From positions 62,001 through 126,000 of the forward strand of contig DAINDE010000002.1 of the NCBI GenBank assembly GCA_036732025.1: a DNA stretch of 64,000 nucleotides. Reading direction: 5' to 3'. The translations under genes and the position numbers were made by a program. The notes under the pieces are model-generated. The model was not told the origin of the DNA. It was given only the letters and a program-made list of their open reading frames with translations, and did not search any database. Positions 62,440 through 64,000 of the stretch are shown here, in pieces (the stretch's first letter is position 1; each line of letters opens with the position of its first letter). The stretch is from SSSZ01 sp036732025 (GTDB lineage: Bacteria > Pseudomonadota > Gammaproteobacteria > Burkholderiales > Rhodocyclaceae).

Positions 62440-64000
<1,561 letters not shown>

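Overview
The window is high-GC DNA from a betaproteobacterium, most likely Rhodocyclales or a close relative. This placement is inferred from the gene content and neighbour order: pmbA next to darP and mog, glyA-nrdR-ribD, envC-ctpA near moeB, a full MSHA pilus locus, TRAP transporters, cytochrome c4 beside engB, and slmA near argB. No tRNA, rRNA or CRISPR array was seen. A run of ten N at 51866-51875 shows that this is a scaffold from a draft assembly.

Region 1 (1 to about 9055) is an accessory island with patchy composition. On the minus strand it holds the start of a large DEAD/DEAH helicase that runs off the left edge. Upstream of it is a compact set encoding a small zinc-finger protein, a serine recombinase and two ParB/RepB-like proteins, with overlapping stop and start codons. 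On the plus strand follow a membrane-anchored Mrr-type nuclease, a DUF429 protein, a 55-aa protein and a decayed relative of it. A zinc-finger hypothetical protein and an XRE regulator with a clear promoter/operator close the island. It abuts thyA, whose last ~40 codons are missing.

Region 2 (9 to 30.5 kb) is core genome: a PilZ protein, mog, darP, pmbA, two tandem TRAP binding proteins (dctP), dps, dctQM on the opposite strand, a histidine phosphatase, glyA-nrdR-ribD, moeB, envC-ctpA, an ArsR regulator, a rhodanese, glutaredoxin, secB, an SH3 protein, gpsA and trmL.

Region 3 (30.6 to 47.6 kb) is a complete-looking MSHA (type IVa-like) pilus locus, all on the plus strand. It runs from the c-di-GMP-binding ATPase MshE and platform MshG, through six pilin-like proteins, MshP and the giant MshQ, to the assembly proteins MshI, a PilN-like protein, MshJ, K, L, M and N. 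A likely internal promoter lies before mshI. A 12-nt sequence is shared upstream of mshE and mshA.

Region 4 (47.6 to 64 kb) is again mostly core: comF, bioB-bioC, msrQ-msrP (msrP cut by the gap), HDOD and CBS proteins, cytochrome c4, engB, hemB, slmA, a pyrimidine 5'-nucleotidase, argB, a PAS-GGDEF-EAL protein, an XRE regulator and an Hsp20 behind a sigma-32-like promoter. The last operon is aspS, a secreted barnase-like RNase, barstar and nudB. The PilZ protein, MshE, the HDOD protein and the GGDEF-EAL enzyme together suggest c-di-GMP control of surface attachment.
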